From assembly GCF_963678635.1 (NCBI RefSeq), contig NC_087062.1:47353283-47417282 (forward strand): DNA of 64,000 nucleotides. The letters are read 5' to 3'. Origin of the DNA: Symsagittifera roscoffensis. Its lineage: Eukaryota; Xenacoelomorpha; Acoela; Convolutidae. Of the stretch, positions 7,674 to 17,732 are shown one piece after another; within the stretch, counting starts at the first letter, position 1, and each line of letters opens with the position of its first letter. The notes below the pieces were generated by a model. That model was given only the letters and a program-made list of their open reading frames with translations. It made no database searches and was not told where the DNA came from. The position numbers and the translations under genes are program-made.

Positions 7674-10600
7674 TCATTGGTGCACTTCTGTTATCTGAAA
7701 TGGACCACGCCATTTCTTTAATAATTTCTTGGTTCCTTTTGGTGGAGCCACTTCCTGGAACACCCAGACGTAATCGCCAACTGAGTAGGCTTTCGCATCG
7801 GCTGTCCTTTTATCAAACCTCCTTTTTTGTCTAATTTGTGCCTGTTGCGTATTCCTCCTGCATAAGTCATTGAGGTCCTGCTGTCTTCTAATAACATCCC
7901 GCACGTACGTTTGCGGTGCTGTCCTCTTCCCCTCATATTCAGGGTAGAAAAACGTCAACGGGAGCGCTTTTTCATGACCCGTTAACATCATGTGCGGACT
8001 TATTCCCGTGGTGGAGTGCTCCGTGCTGTTGTAAGCACCCATCACTTGCGGCAGGTGCTTGTCCCAGTCATCCATGTAACGCGAGCAATAGACTCTCAGC
8101 ATGGATACCAGTGTGCGATTTTGCCTCTCGACTAGGCCATTCGTTTGCGGGTGATAAGTGGTCGAGTGGGCCTGCGCTACCTGCGACCTTTTCATCAACT
8201 CCTTCGTGAGATCGCCCACGAATGCTTTGCCATTGTCCGATTGGAACGTGATGGGGCAGCCATGCCTCGCTATGCACACATTTATCAAATGATCGCATGT
8301 TTCATCCGCCGATGCTGTCATGCAGGGTGCTGCCTCCGCATACTTCGTAAAATGGTCGATCATTACCAGCACCTGATTATAGCCCGTTGCTGTCATACAG
8401 ATTTTCTGATGATCAATTTGCACCACTTCGTTGAAACCTGACGACTCTATTGACTGTAGGGGGAACCTTAGCTTCCTGGGATCCTTCGCCTGCTGACATG
8501 ACAGGCATGCTGCGATCCACTTCTCACAAGCCTTCTTCAATCCCGGCCATTCGAATCGTTTCTGTATCCTGTTATACACTTTGTCCACGCCTTGATGACC
8601 CATCTGATCATGTGAACGAAAGAGCAATTCGGTCTGGTACAACTGTGGTAACACTATTGAATTGTATTTATAAAGGACCTCCTCCTTGCGCTTACAGGCT
8701 ACGATTCCGTCCTTGTTCAGGTACAACAAGTCTTTCCTCTTCAGGTAAAATTGCTTTAAGATCTTATAGCTGTCTTCTTCCAAGTCCCCTTTGTCAGGTG
8801 CTCCATTCTCGATCCATCTCTTCAGACTGCTCGTCATTCTGTCATTTCGTTGAGCCCGTAGGAGATCCGACAACCTGTACCTGGCTTTCAAATACGTCTT
8901 CACCACGTTCATTTGCCCACTCATTATCTCCGGAGCATGAGCATCGTCCATCAACTTGACACACCATATCTTTTTCAAAGGCGTCGCTTCCTGCACAGAT
9001 GGTTCCAGATTGGTACGGACGACCGCACCATGTGGCAGCAATCTGGTTGGGCGTTTCGAAACTGCTATCAGCTCGAGCTCGTCCGCGGCATTATCTACCA
9101 CAGTGCCCTCTTCATCTGAGGTGTATCTGTCCCTGTCTGGATCCTGATGTGTTTCCCGGTCTAGCCCACGCTGCTTCCAGTCTACCAATAAGGAGTGGAT
9201 TGCGATTTCTGACATATCGGAATTGGAAGTTGTTTCAGACGTGTTGTCCCAGGACTGGGGTCCCGAGTCAACACTTGAGTCGACTGATTCTCCAACATCA
9301 TATTCCAAGTTGTTTGAGATGTTTCTCGACTCCCCGGACAAAACTCTGTCCATCGGTCGCTTTGAACCCGACTCCCCGGACAAAGTTTTGCCCCTAGGTG
9401 GTCTAGTCAACCTCTCCCCGGACAAGTCGTCCTGCACGGGCTCAAAGGTGTCCGACTCCTCAGACGAGTCGTCCTTGACTGGCTCGAAGGTATCAGACTC
9501 CCCGGACATTGTCTCGTCCACGGACGAACAATCTGGGCTCGGCTCGTATTCCTCTTTTGCATCCGTGAAGTGCACTCTCCTCGTGAAGCTAGATTTCGAA
9601 CTGATCCTGACTTCCTCAGTAGTTGGGTTCTGATTCAGTGTTCCATATTCAGTGAACGAAGTTCTCAACAAAACCTCCTTCGGCATCGAGCTCACCAGCT
9701 GAATGACAATCGACCTGCAATCCCGTTCAACGCCTCGGCTGCGAATGGACACTGGCCTCTTCTCTGTTCTCTCGGTGACAGTCAACCGCTGCATGGTCTC
9801 CATCCATTCACGATCATGCCTATCCACTTCCCTGTCCAGCAAGTCACGGAGTTTTCTCATGACATCCGGCGCCACGTTCACCGTCCTGTTCAATAGAGCC
9901 ATGCTGTTTATACCCAGCCTGGTTAGTTCTTGCTGTACCAAGTTGGATCGGACTAGCAGATCCAACGGAAGGGGCTCGCCTCTGGCTAAAAGCTTTATCT
10001 CCGCGGCCGTCTCCACTGGAAGGTCAGGGTGTCCAGGTATAGGATGTCCTGACTTGTCTAACCACCTAGTAAGTGGCAGCTTGTCGTAGGTTTCTTTATC
10101 CAGAAAGGAAAACCCGTCTTTGATCTCTGATTGGTTAGCCTGTCTCTCCTCGAGGCGCTCATAAAATTCTGTCTTTTTACTGAGGCTATCTGCGTTCTGG
10201 TGCTTGTCACGGGTACGGTGCTCTATGATCATGTGGTATCCATCCAGGCGCACGATCCAACGACCAATATAGCTTTGGTCCATCGAATAGGTCTTCAGCC
10301 AGGCAAGGGCACGGTTATCCACACGTAACTTGAAGGGAGCACTCCCCAAGTAGGCCCTGTATTTTTCCACGAAAGTGATCACCGCAAACATCTCCGCTTT
10401 TGGTGCGCCGTACTTCATTTCAGTATCACTCAGGACTTTACTCCCGTAGGCTATCGGACAAAGAACCGTTCTCCCGTTCCACTCCTGCTCCTGGTGAAGT
10501 ATGCCCGATATCGCAACCACTGATGCATCCGTGTCCAGCACGAACATCCCCTTCTCTGTTGGCATGCCGAGGACCGGTGCCTCGCAAAGTTCACGCTTGA

Positions 10601-11867
10601 TGTTTTCAAATGAAACTTGTGCCTCATCAGTCCAGGTGAACTTTTTGCCCTTGTTTCTCATCAACCTCTGCATGGGGTATATCTTGTCAGCATACCCCTT
10701 GATGAACTCTCGATAATAATTTGCGAATCCCAGAAAACTCATCAGCTGTGTATCTGTTTTAGGTGCCTTCCAGGTCAGCACCGCTTCAACCGCTTCGGGA
10801 TCTGGTCTCACTCCATGTTTGTCAACCAGGCGGCCCAGATATTTTATGGAATCCCTGAGGATTTCACACTTAGAGGGTTTACATTTCAGACCCGCCTGCT
10901 TCATGCAAGAAAACACCTCCTCCAACCTCTCCATGTGGTCTTCCAAGGTTGGTGTTGCAATCACGACATCATCGACATAACACATAATGAGATTCCCGTA
11001 TTTCTTAGTGACGCTCGTGAGTGCCTGGGCCATCAGTCGCTGGAATGTGGCCGTCGCGTTGCACAATCCGAATGGCATCCTCTTCCACTGGAACAGTCCC
11101 AGCTCACACGCGAAGCCTGTTTTCTCTCGATCTTGCTTTCTGAGTGGCACCTGCCAGAATGCAGAGCCCAAATCCAACGTCGTGAAGAACTTCGCGTCTC
11201 CCAGCTTGGATAGGCTCTCATCGATGCGGGGAATCGGGTATGCATCCTTTATAGTCACTGCGTTCAGATAACGGAAATCACAACAAAATCTGAGTTGTCC
11301 CCCTTTCTTTTTCGCCATGACCACGCCACAAGCCCAGGGGGACTCCGACGGCTCGATCATGTCGTACTCCATTAACATCTCGATTTCCTTCCTACACGCT
11401 TCTGACTTGTTTGGGGTCATTCTTCTCGCCCCTTCCCTATGAGGTACCGAGCCCTCTTCTATCTCGATCTCGTGCTCTACAAAATTGCAACAACCTATGT
11501 CAGCCTTATGTTTCGAAAAAACGTCTGCGTTCCGATTTAGCACCGCCCTGAGCGAATCTAGTTCCTTGTCTGATATTTTACCCTTCAGATGTTCTATCTC
11601 AGGTAGGACAGGTTTATTCACTGCTAACTCTGCCTCCGTCGGTCTCTCAGGGAAGTTGGAACAACTAGACAGCCCATCATCTGTTTCCGACTTCATTGAA
11701 AACAATTTCCTAGAAGATTTCAATTCATTCACTCTTTTCATTATACATTCTTGGTTCGCATGCAATGGACATTTAGTTACATCAAACTTTTTCAAGTTCT
11801 CCACACTCTGAAAGTCTGTGTTCAGAGGCAAAGCGTAGCCAAGTTTCTTTCCCCTCTGTATTGTCAC
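7674..11867 (-). CDS. pol: Ty3/gypsy-class Pol: reverse transcriptase, RNase H, integrase
   Basis: 1397 codons from a GTG at 11867. The frame is open from the TAA at 11886-11888 and has no ATG until codon 43, so independent initiation is unlikely. RT spans about 150-345: conserved PRIDESLSKLG, LDLGSAFWQV, MPFGLCNATATFQRLM and the catalytic YVDD at 297-300. RNase H of the gypsy type follows: DTDAS 445-449, Glu492, Asp517, Asp560. Residues 571-1080 are an unusually long linker with Ser/Glu-rich LSGES repeats near 787-850. Integrase: zinc-binding H1086, H1091, C1121, C1124; catalytic Asp1152, Asp1211, Glu1247 with the DD35E spacing; then a GPY/F module (WRGPF, 1386-1390). All visible catalytic residues are intact. 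The order RT-RH-IN defines Ty3/gypsy, not Ty1/copia. The frame meets a TGA at 7674-7676 immediately after the GPY/F module, then continues. Confidence 0.95.
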   Translation of the reverse strand: MTIQRGKKLGYALPLNTDFQSVENLKKFDVTKCPLHANQECIMKRVNELKSSRKLFSMKSETDDGLSSCSNFPERPTEAELAVNKPVLPEIEHLKGKISDKELDSLRAVLNRNADVFSKHKADIGCCNFVEHEIEIEEGSVPHREGARRMTPNKSEACRKEIEMLMEYDMIEPSESPWACGVVMAKKKGGQLRFCCDFRYLNAVTIKDAYPIPRIDESLSKLGDAKFFTTLDLGSAFWQVPLRKQDREKTGFACELGLFQWKRMPFGLCNATATFQRLMAQALTSVTKKYGNLIMCYVDDVVIATPTLEDHMERLEEVFSCMKQAGLKCKPSKCEILRDSIKYLGRLVDKHGVRPDPEAVEAVLTWKAPKTDTQLMSFLGFANYYREFIKGYADKIYPMQRLMRNKGKKFTWTDEAQVSFENIKRELCEAPVLGMPTEKGMFVLDTDASVVAISGILHQEQEWNGRTVLCPIAYGSKVLSDTEMKYGAPKAEMFAVITFVEKYRAYLGSAPFKLRVDNRALAWLKTYSMDQSYIGRWIVRLDGYHMIIEHRTRDKHQNADSLSKKTEFYERLEERQANQSEIKDGFSFLDKETYDKLPLTRWLDKSGHPIPGHPDLPVETAAEIKLLARGEPLPLDLLVRSNLVQQELTRLGINSMALLNRTVNVAPDVMRKLRDLLDREVDRHDREWMETMQRLTVTERTEKRPVSIRSRGVERDCRSIVIQLVSSMPKEVLLRTSFTEYGTLNQNPTTEEVRISSKSSFTRRVHFTDAKEEYEPSPDCSSVDETMSGESDTFEPVKDDSSEESDTFEPVQDDLSGERLTRPPRGKTLSGESGSKRPMDRVLSGESRNISNNLEYDVGESVDSSVDSGPQSWDNTSETTSNSDMSEIAIHSLLVDWKQRGLDRETHQDPDRDRYTSDEEGTVVDNAADELELIAVSKRPTRLLPHGAVVRTNLEPSVQEATPLKKIWCVKLMDDAHAPEIMSGQMNVVKTYLKARYRLSDLLRAQRNDRMTSSLKRWIENGAPDKGDLEEDSYKILKQFYLKRKDLLYLNKDGIVACKRKEEVLYKYNSIVLPQLYQTELLFRSHDQMGHQGVDKVYNRIQKRFEWPGLKKACEKWIAACLSCQQAKDPRKLRFPLQSIESSGFNEVVQIDHQKICMTATGYNQVLVMIDHFTKYAEAAPCMTASADETCDHLINVCIARHGCPITFQSDNGKAFVGDLTKELMKRSQVAQAHSTTYHPQTNGLVERQNRTLVSMLRVYCSRYMDDWDKHLPQVMGAYNSTEHSTTGISPHMMLTGHEKALPLTFFYPEYEGKRTAPQTYVRDVIRRQQDLNDLCRRNTQQAQIRQKRRFDKRTADAKAYSVGDYVWVFQEVAPPKGTKKLLKKWRGPFQITEVHQ

Positions 11868-11885
11868 TGTTGTTGCTTCTGTGTT

Positions 11886-14030
11886 TTATAACACACTCAC
11901 ACACAGTCCGCTTTGAGTGAGTGAGAAGCTTCTTCCTAAAATAGCCGAGCTTTTACTGTTTGGATTTGGTACCAGACACACCTGTCTGTCATTGCTGAGT
12001 TCATTCAAGTTCCTCATCCTAAACGTCGCTACTACGGCTTGGTTCGGTTTTAATCTAACTTTTCGATCCAGAAAAATCGGCACCTTGGCCTGATTAATTA
12101 AGATCTTATTAAGAGGTCTTTTCTCATACTTTCTCTCAGGATCCTTGATCCTAACCAATCCGTCATTGAGATCGATCGTGACGTCAAAGTTGCGAACGAA
12201 ATCCCTTCCTAGGATGAACTGGTCGGATTCGTCCAAATTCTCTACTACTAGGAAGCTCATCCAAAGATGTCTTCCTCCGAGCTGCAGTGAAATGATCGGG
12301 GTTCGTCCGGTGACATAGACCGCTCCCTGATTGGCAGCTGCCAACCTGATGTTTGTCGGTATGAGATCCGACCTTTCGAAACCCATGTCAGTCCAAGTTT
12401 TGACTGGCATGACACTAACCACTGCTCCCGTGTCTAGCAGTCCCTTTACTGAAAGTTGTCTGCCTTGCACGTCCAGAACGTGTGCGGCCAGATCGGCCTC
12501 ACAATCAATATGCACCGCATCTTGTTCGAGCATCGCGTTGTGTCCGATTCGTCTAACCTTCAGCTCCTCTTGACCAATGTATATCCGGCCAATCTGATCG
12601 TTCGCATCAGTTATGTGAGCTTTCGTGTAGATATTGATGCCATCTACATTCATCAGGATCGGGTAAGGGCCATGGACATCGATATAATGTCCGTCCACTT
12701 TCATCAGCCTCGGACCTCCCGTTGTGAGCAGCGCTCGCACTGCCCTGGAGTCCAGTTTGGGATCCTTCTCCTTCAGGTAGTCGGCATAGATGTCCAGGTG
12801 GACTAGTGTAATCTCGGATGGCTCACTCAAGTTCTTGACCACCTGGTGCCCTGCGACTGAGATGATGGACATTATTTTGGTCCCCGCCTTCGTCATGCCG
12901 AAAGTCTTACCAGATATAACGTTCAGTTTTAGTCCCTGTTTCTCGGGTTCCTCTTTGTCTTCTGCTTTTGTCGTTTTAACCAGGACATTAAGATTTTCCC
13001 GAAGATCTGTGCTCTCCAGCTCCGACCTTACCCATTGCTCCACTTCTTTCGTGGCTAGGTCCTGTTTGACATACTGCAGCGCTGTCCTTGCCGCCAGGCC
13101 GTAATCCACCTTGAGTGGGCTAAACGACTCTGCTTCGAGGTTCGAGGCTACCACCTCGTCAGGCCATGTCTTAACCTTTTTGGTCGTGAAGGTGCTCGGT
13201 GTCGTCTCCTTTCTCCGAGATTCAGCCTCGTTCATCAGACGTGCTCGACTGGCATTGACACCCGAAAGCGCCTCTTCGTGGCGGGGATGTTTCGCGTCCG
13301 CTACTGCGTCCCAAAATTGAGTACAATCCGACTTGAAGTGTCCCTCCAAATTGCAGAAGAAACACCTCGGACCATATTTCATGATGAGCCCTCTGACGTA
13401 CTCCTCATGATCCTCGTCGGTCGCGTCGACGTCCTCGAGAAAGTAGCCTATGGCCTTCATGTTCTGTTTGTATGCAGAACACGCAGAAACGTGATGGTCC
13501 ATCGAACCACAATTCGCACACGACCTCCTCTTGTCCATGTCATCGCGAGGTTTGTACCAACTGGAATTCGCACCAGTGTTTGTCCCGCTATAGGTGCCAT
13601 AATTGCTGTAACGGTTTTGCGCCCTCGGTTTTATGAGTAAATAATCGCGTGACTTCATACGCAAGTCTTCAGGCGTGGGTACCTGGTCAAGCGACAGGGT
13701 GAAGCGAGTGGCCAACATCGTCTTCAACTCCTCGCTCCTTACTCCGTCCATAAACTTCGAAGCAATCGCCAAGTTTCGCTCGGATATTCTCTCATCCGGG
13801 TTGCTTCTCCTCCTAAGCAATTCAAGGTCGTCCAAGAACTTATCTATTGATTCTTCATCTCTCTGACGCCTCTTCTCGAACTTCACCATAGCCTGGTGCC
13901 CTTGTACTCCAGAGCCGAAACGATTCAGCAGGATGTCGAATATCTTGCGAGCGCTGTCTCTCTCATCGGCTCTTTTCGCCATTACACAACTTAATGCAGT
14001 ACCCTCCAGTTGCTCGTCAGCGCGCTGCAC
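11886..14030 (-). CDS. gag-pro: Gag C-terminal part (capsid, zinc knuckles) and aspartic protease
   Basis: 714 codons counted from a GTG at 14030; the frame is open from 14057 and no start is convincing, so it is read as the continuation of Gag. Residues 1-115 are a retrotransposon capsid segment (KIFDILLNRFG, GHQAMVKFEKRRQ, LDDLELLRRR). Two CCHC zinc knuckles bind RNA: C171-C174-H179-C184 and C223-C226-H231-C236, separated by 38 residues, wider than usual. Residues about 515-630 are a retropepsin-like protease with active-site LLDTGA at 531-536 (Asp533) and the distal ILGRDF at 606-611. A roughly 275-residue region between knuckles and protease has no assignment. The ORF ends at TAA 11886-11888, but the same frame continues directly into RT, so Gag-PR and Pol are separated by one stop codon and no frame change. 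Confidence 0.9.
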   Translation of the reverse strand: MQRADEQLEGTALSCVMAKRADERDSARKIFDILLNRFGSGVQGHQAMVKFEKRRQRDEESIDKFLDDLELLRRRSNPDERISERNLAIASKFMDGVRSEELKTMLATRFTLSLDQVPTPEDLRMKSRDYLLIKPRAQNRYSNYGTYSGTNTGANSSWYKPRDDMDKRRSCANCGSMDHHVSACSAYKQNMKAIGYFLEDVDATDEDHEEYVRGLIMKYGPRCFFCNLEGHFKSDCTQFWDAVADAKHPRHEEALSGVNASRARLMNEAESRRKETTPSTFTTKKVKTWPDEVVASNLEAESFSPLKVDYGLAARTALQYVKQDLATKEVEQWVRSELESTDLRENLNVLVKTTKAEDKEEPEKQGLKLNVISGKTFGMTKAGTKIMSIISVAGHQVVKNLSEPSEITLVHLDIYADYLKEKDPKLDSRAVRALLTTGGPRLMKVDGHYIDVHGPYPILMNVDGINIYTKAHITDANDQIGRIYIGQEELKVRRIGHNAMLEQDAVHIDCEADLAAHVLDVQGRQLSVKGLLDTGAVVSVMPVKTWTDMGFERSDLIPTNIRLAAANQGAVYVTGRTPIISLQLGGRHLWMSFLVVENLDESDQFILGRDFVRNFDVTIDLNDGLVRIKDPERKYEKRPLNKILINQAKVPIFLDRKVRLKPNQAVVATFRMRNLNELSNDRQVCLVPNPNSKSSAILGRSFSLTQSGLCVSVL

Positions 14031-15739
14031 TCTTCTTTCTTGGAGAGATTCTCTTCCTCAAAGTGTAACTTCATCACCTCTATCCAAGTATCAATGCAGC
14101 CGTCTGACTCGTCTTTATATGACTTCGGCTTCTTCAGTGTTCTTCTTGACCTCTCTCCTCTCTCGGTTGACTTCGAGAGCTTGGTGATGAATGTTTCAAG
14201 AGATCTGTTCAGAGGCTCAAACATCGAGACATACATCGTTGTGTCTTGTGAGACTGTAGTCAGATCTGGTACTGAACTGACTTGTGGCACGGTTGGCAAT
14301 CTTGTCTCCGGGGTGGCATCTGCCTCCGGCGGGACTGGACTCGTCCAGCCAGGCCTCTGCGGGGCTGCCTTTGGCCGCTCCTTGTTTCTATTTTTGTAGC
14401 TCGTTCTCGAGCCTTGCTGGGCTCTGGCACTGTTGCCCGTACCATCTCCAACATTCGCATGGCGTGAGCGCTCCCTTGAGTTGGAATGCTCCTGCCAACT
14501 ACTCCCATTCAAGATCGCGTCAAGCTTCCGCATCATCAAGTCAGATTTGGCGTCCAACCTCTTTTCCAGGCCAGTCATCGTTTGGGCGTAGGTATTATCA
14601 TGATCATTCAATAATCGCTCGATCTCTCTTGTCATCCTAGCCTCTCTTTCCTCTGACTCTTTGTTTGCCTGTGCCAGGCTCTCAGCCAGGCATTGATCGG
14701 TGTTACGAATCAATTGAGCCTGATCAAACCTCGCCTGCGACTTCACGTGCGTTAGCTCATCTTTCAAACTCTCTCGACCATGGTGAGCTCTCTCGTCAAC
14801 TTGATCTATCCTCTTAGTCATGTCCCGCCTCAATTCATCCAGGCCATTCATCACACCAGCGAACATGTCACTTATGTCACCAGCTGCCCCCAATGGCGGG
14901 GTTAGCCCCAGAGAAGACGAGGTCAACTGCTGCTGTAGCCTAGTACTCGATGACGCACCGCCCTTTTGCTTGTGCATTGACGTCATCAGTCTGTCAAACG
15001 TTGATGATGCTCCCATCGTTATCCCATCTGACATACGCCTGGTCGGCGAGGCAGAAGACGCCTCCCTGCTCATGTCGTTCCTTGGGCACGGTGTGAAGTT
15101 CACATCCGGATGGGTTATTTCCGGTTGGTCGTAACTAGAGGATAGACCTCCGGCTTGTACCGACGTCACGCGCTCATCGTACAAAGACTTCCAACTTTTC
15201 TTTGCCTTCGAGAACGTCTGCTCTTCACCCGGACTCATACTCGACATCATCGCGTTGTTGCTCTGCTTGGCCAAAGATGAGTGTGTACTTGTCGGATGTG
15301 AAGGTTCCTTTCTCCATTTATAGCTCTTAGTCTCTGATTTGGACATTCCCCTGTACAACACTTCCTCCCGAGGTTCGACCTCGGGACGCTCCGAGGTCTC
15401 CTCTGTCCTCTCGACTTCCTCCCGTTCGAGGACCTCGTCTGGCTCAAAGTCGGGTCGAATGAGCGTTCGCTCCCCTTCGTCAAAGGGATCCACCAGCGTT
15501 TCGCTCGCAGGCCCGGCCTCGGCGCTCCGCCCTTGATTGCCATCGAGGTTTTTCTCGCTCCTTAGTTTCATTTCGCTCACTGAAAGATCAGGTTGACCTT
15601 TAGTCGATTCGTCTTCAGCAAACGCGTCGGAAGCGCTGCTAAACGAGGTTTGGCTACGCCTAGTTTTAAATTTCCGCGTGCTTCCCTTGCTTAGCCTGGG
15701 AATTTTAGTAGTCGATCCTAGCGAGTCCCTGCGCTGCAT
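13991..15739 (-). CDS. gag: Gag N-terminal part (disordered region, coiled coil, start of capsid)
   Basis: 582 codons from the ATG at 15737-15739. The frame is open to 15799, but this is its first good ATG. Residues 1-280 are low-complexity, rich in Ser, Glu and Arg, with an acidic Glu/Arg patch near 100-130. Residues about 300-410 are heptad-like (DELRRDMTKRIDQVDE to MTREIERLLN), a probable coiled coil for Gag multimerisation. The last 45 residues begin the capsid domain (IDTWIEVMKLHFEEENLS), which is completed in the overlapping -1 frame (overlap 13991-14057). The capsid is thus split in the middle of a domain, which points to an indel or assembly error, not to a natural gene boundary. No clear slippery heptamer is visible in the overlap. 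Confidence 0.8.
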   Translation of the reverse strand: MQRRDSLGSTTKIPRLSKGSTRKFKTRRSQTSFSSASDAFAEDESTKGQPDLSVSEMKLRSEKNLDGNQGRSAEAGPASETLVDPFDEGERTLIRPDFEPDEVLEREEVERTEETSERPEVEPREEVLYRGMSKSETKSYKWRKEPSHPTSTHSSLAKQSNNAMMSSMSPGEEQTFSKAKKSWKSLYDERVTSVQAGGLSSSYDQPEITHPDVNFTPCPRNDMSREASSASPTRRMSDGITMGASSTFDRLMTSMHKQKGGASSSTRLQQQLTSSSLGLTPPLGAAGDISDMFAGVMNGLDELRRDMTKRIDQVDERAHHGRESLKDELTHVKSQARFDQAQLIRNTDQCLAESLAQANKESEEREARMTREIERLLNDHDNTYAQTMTGLEKRLDAKSDLMMRKLDAILNGSSWQEHSNSRERSRHANVGDGTGNSARAQQGSRTSYKNRNKERPKAAPQRPGWTSPVPPEADATPETRLPTVPQVSSVPDLTTVSQDTTMYVSMFEPLNRSLETFITKLSKSTERGERSRRTLKKPKSYKDESDGCIDTWIEVMKLHFEEENLSKKEECSALTSNWRVLH

Positions 15740-16561
15740 AGTTTTTAACAAAATAAAAATATTCGTAATTTGATGGCAATGCGAACGTACCACAAACAAG
15801 ATCTAGTTAAATCACTTAACGCTGCCTACTCGATTCCGTCAGTATCAAAATGTCTCTTAGATCTCTCACGACTAAACTAGTGACTCAGCTAAAGTTACAC
15901 ACAGGGTCTACCCAGTATTGATATAATGCTAACTCAACCCTGTTGTATAGTATAACAGTATCACTAAGTTTCCACAAGATATAATCGACACACAAAACAC
16001 AATCGATAATCAGATAAGAATATCCTACAGGTGACAGCGAACTTTCATCAGTATCAATTTACCGCCACTTTCTTATCAAGTCACTGCGTTGTTAAAATCA
16101 AACAATCTTTGGTAAAAAGCAGTGATGATTCAGAAATAGATAAATAAAACTTAGTCTTAAAGAAAAAGACTTCCCCCAATCGGAACGATCCGAAAGAACG
16201 AAGCCCAGGACACAGTCTTCTCAAGTGGGTGTGTATCTGCCTAATACACCCACCGAGGTCTTCTTTTAGGTGCCCTGCGATTGCCCGAACTTTTCTATTA
16301 GGTAGCTCAAGGCAACCACACGACCAAAATCACAATCAAAAAAATTTCTTTGTTCGGGTACTTTTGATACACCCAATGTAGAATCCAAAGTTGATCACGA
16401 ATTTCCGGGTCAGAATGGGTTCTTATGATCCTGATAAGCACGCCTAATATCCTAATATGATCCTAACTAAATGGATATTTTCCGTTTCCCAAATTGCCAC
16501 AGAAGGTTTACTCAAGTCTGTAACAAGGAAGATCGTTAGAAGGTTTAAGACACTCCGGAGG

Positions 16562-16640
16562 GTTACCTCGGAGGGTACCTTGATCACTCAAGTTACTTCG
16601 GAGGGTACCTTAATCACCCAAGTTACTTCGGAGAGTCCCC
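16562..16640 (+). repeat. 30-bp tandem repeat, about 2.6 copies
   Basis: Units at 16562-16591 and 16592-16621 differ at four positions; a third, partial unit follows at 16622-16640. Each contains the GGAGGGT motif and ends in ATCAC(T/C)CAA. It lies in the element's non-coding 5' region. Confidence 0.85.
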
Positions 16641-17520
16641 CTAAATTTACTAAGGAGGGTCAATAAGATGCTTAATATGCTCCGGAGGGTTACTTCGGAG
16701 GGTACCTCCAAAATTTTCAAATTTTTTGATCTCGCTTAGAAGGTTCTCACACTAGCTTCAAAAAGCGTCAAAACAAGCTAGGAGCTCCAAGGGGAGCTGT
16801 TTTAACTTCTTTGGGTGATCTCGTGGAAATCTTCCACTAAGGAGGGTTGCTAAGGGGTTTAGCTGACTCCGGAGGGTTACTTCGGAGGGTTCCCCCAAAA
16901 TCCAGAAAAAGCGTTATATCGCCGCAGTAAAGCCTCTGAGAGCGGTCTACCTGGCTTAAAACCAGGTTGGCTGACTCGGTCAACCTTCCCAGTAGGATAA
17001 AAGGTGATTTTATCGAAATCTTATGCCGCTCGGAGGGTTCCTCGTGATTTGGACCCTCCGAACCAACAAATTCTGAAAAGTTTTTCTTTTCCGAAATAAT
17101 CAATCCCAAAACGGTTGGGATTAGGAAAAGTGGTCAAAAACGTCGACTTATGGTACCAAAATTATCCCGATCGGATAACTAGTCTTTGAGAAATCGCCAA
17201 AAACGCGTTCGTCAAAATGGCCTTTTTCACCACCTGTATAGGTTCTGAAAGACTTTTTCCGCAATTCCGGTCGAAAATGCCTAAAAATACTTGAAATGAG
17301 CGTAGTAGCCCTGTACGGCACTGGAATAATGCAAAAAACCGGACCAAAATTGGTTTAGAAACAAAAATTTAGCCAAAAACTATCAAATTTGGACCCTCCG
17401 ATTCCTTCCTTTTCCAAACCTTAAGTCGTTAGCTCTATCCACGGAGCTACTCGGAGGGCTACCCAAAAATTTCCCTAGTAACCGAGCACGTTATGCCAGC
17501 ACGCTCCTGACGCAAAAAAT

Positions 17521-17526
17521 TTTATT
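17521..17526 (-). promoter_or_regulatory. Candidate polyadenylation signal AATAAA
   Basis: An exact AATAAA on the minus strand, about 225 bp inside the candidate LTR start at 17749. That is a reasonable place for the R/U5 signal of an LTR. A chance match in A/T-rich DNA cannot be excluded. Confidence 0.25.
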
Positions 17527-17720
17527 GCTCTAACTCTAAGAACTCAAAAACTCGATCCCCAAAACAGATTGACAAAATACAGAAAATTATCAAAATTTTG
17601 ATCGAAAAATTTCCGTTTTTCTAACTTCTACTGAGTCTTTGCCCACGCGGTTTCTTTAGTGAAGGGGATCGAACTATGTAGCTACTCTCTATAAAAAAGC
17701 TTTTTGCCTATCGGAAAAGC

Positions 17721-17732
17721 TCGGATATCCGA
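17721..17732. repeat. 12-bp palindrome
   Basis: TCGGATATCCGA equals its own reverse complement. It lies just inside the candidate LTR start. Confidence 0.8.

Noticed and set aside
776-13866. Plus-strand open frames of 60-240 codons across the retroelement
   Set aside because: They lie opposite the long conserved minus-strand frames and show no recognisable domains.
13991-14057. Programmed -1 ribosomal frameshift in gag
   Set aside because: No slippery heptamer in the overlap, and the change falls inside the capsid domain instead of between Gag and Pol.
1-15799. Alternative genetic code with reassigned stop codons
   Set aside because: Only three in-frame stops occur in about 5000 codons, one of each kind; a reassigned codon would be used much more often.
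17660-17690. tRNA B-box-like AGTTCGATCCC on the minus strand
   Set aside because: The flanking bases cannot form a T-stem and no acceptor stem, anticodon arm or A-box is found at the right distance.
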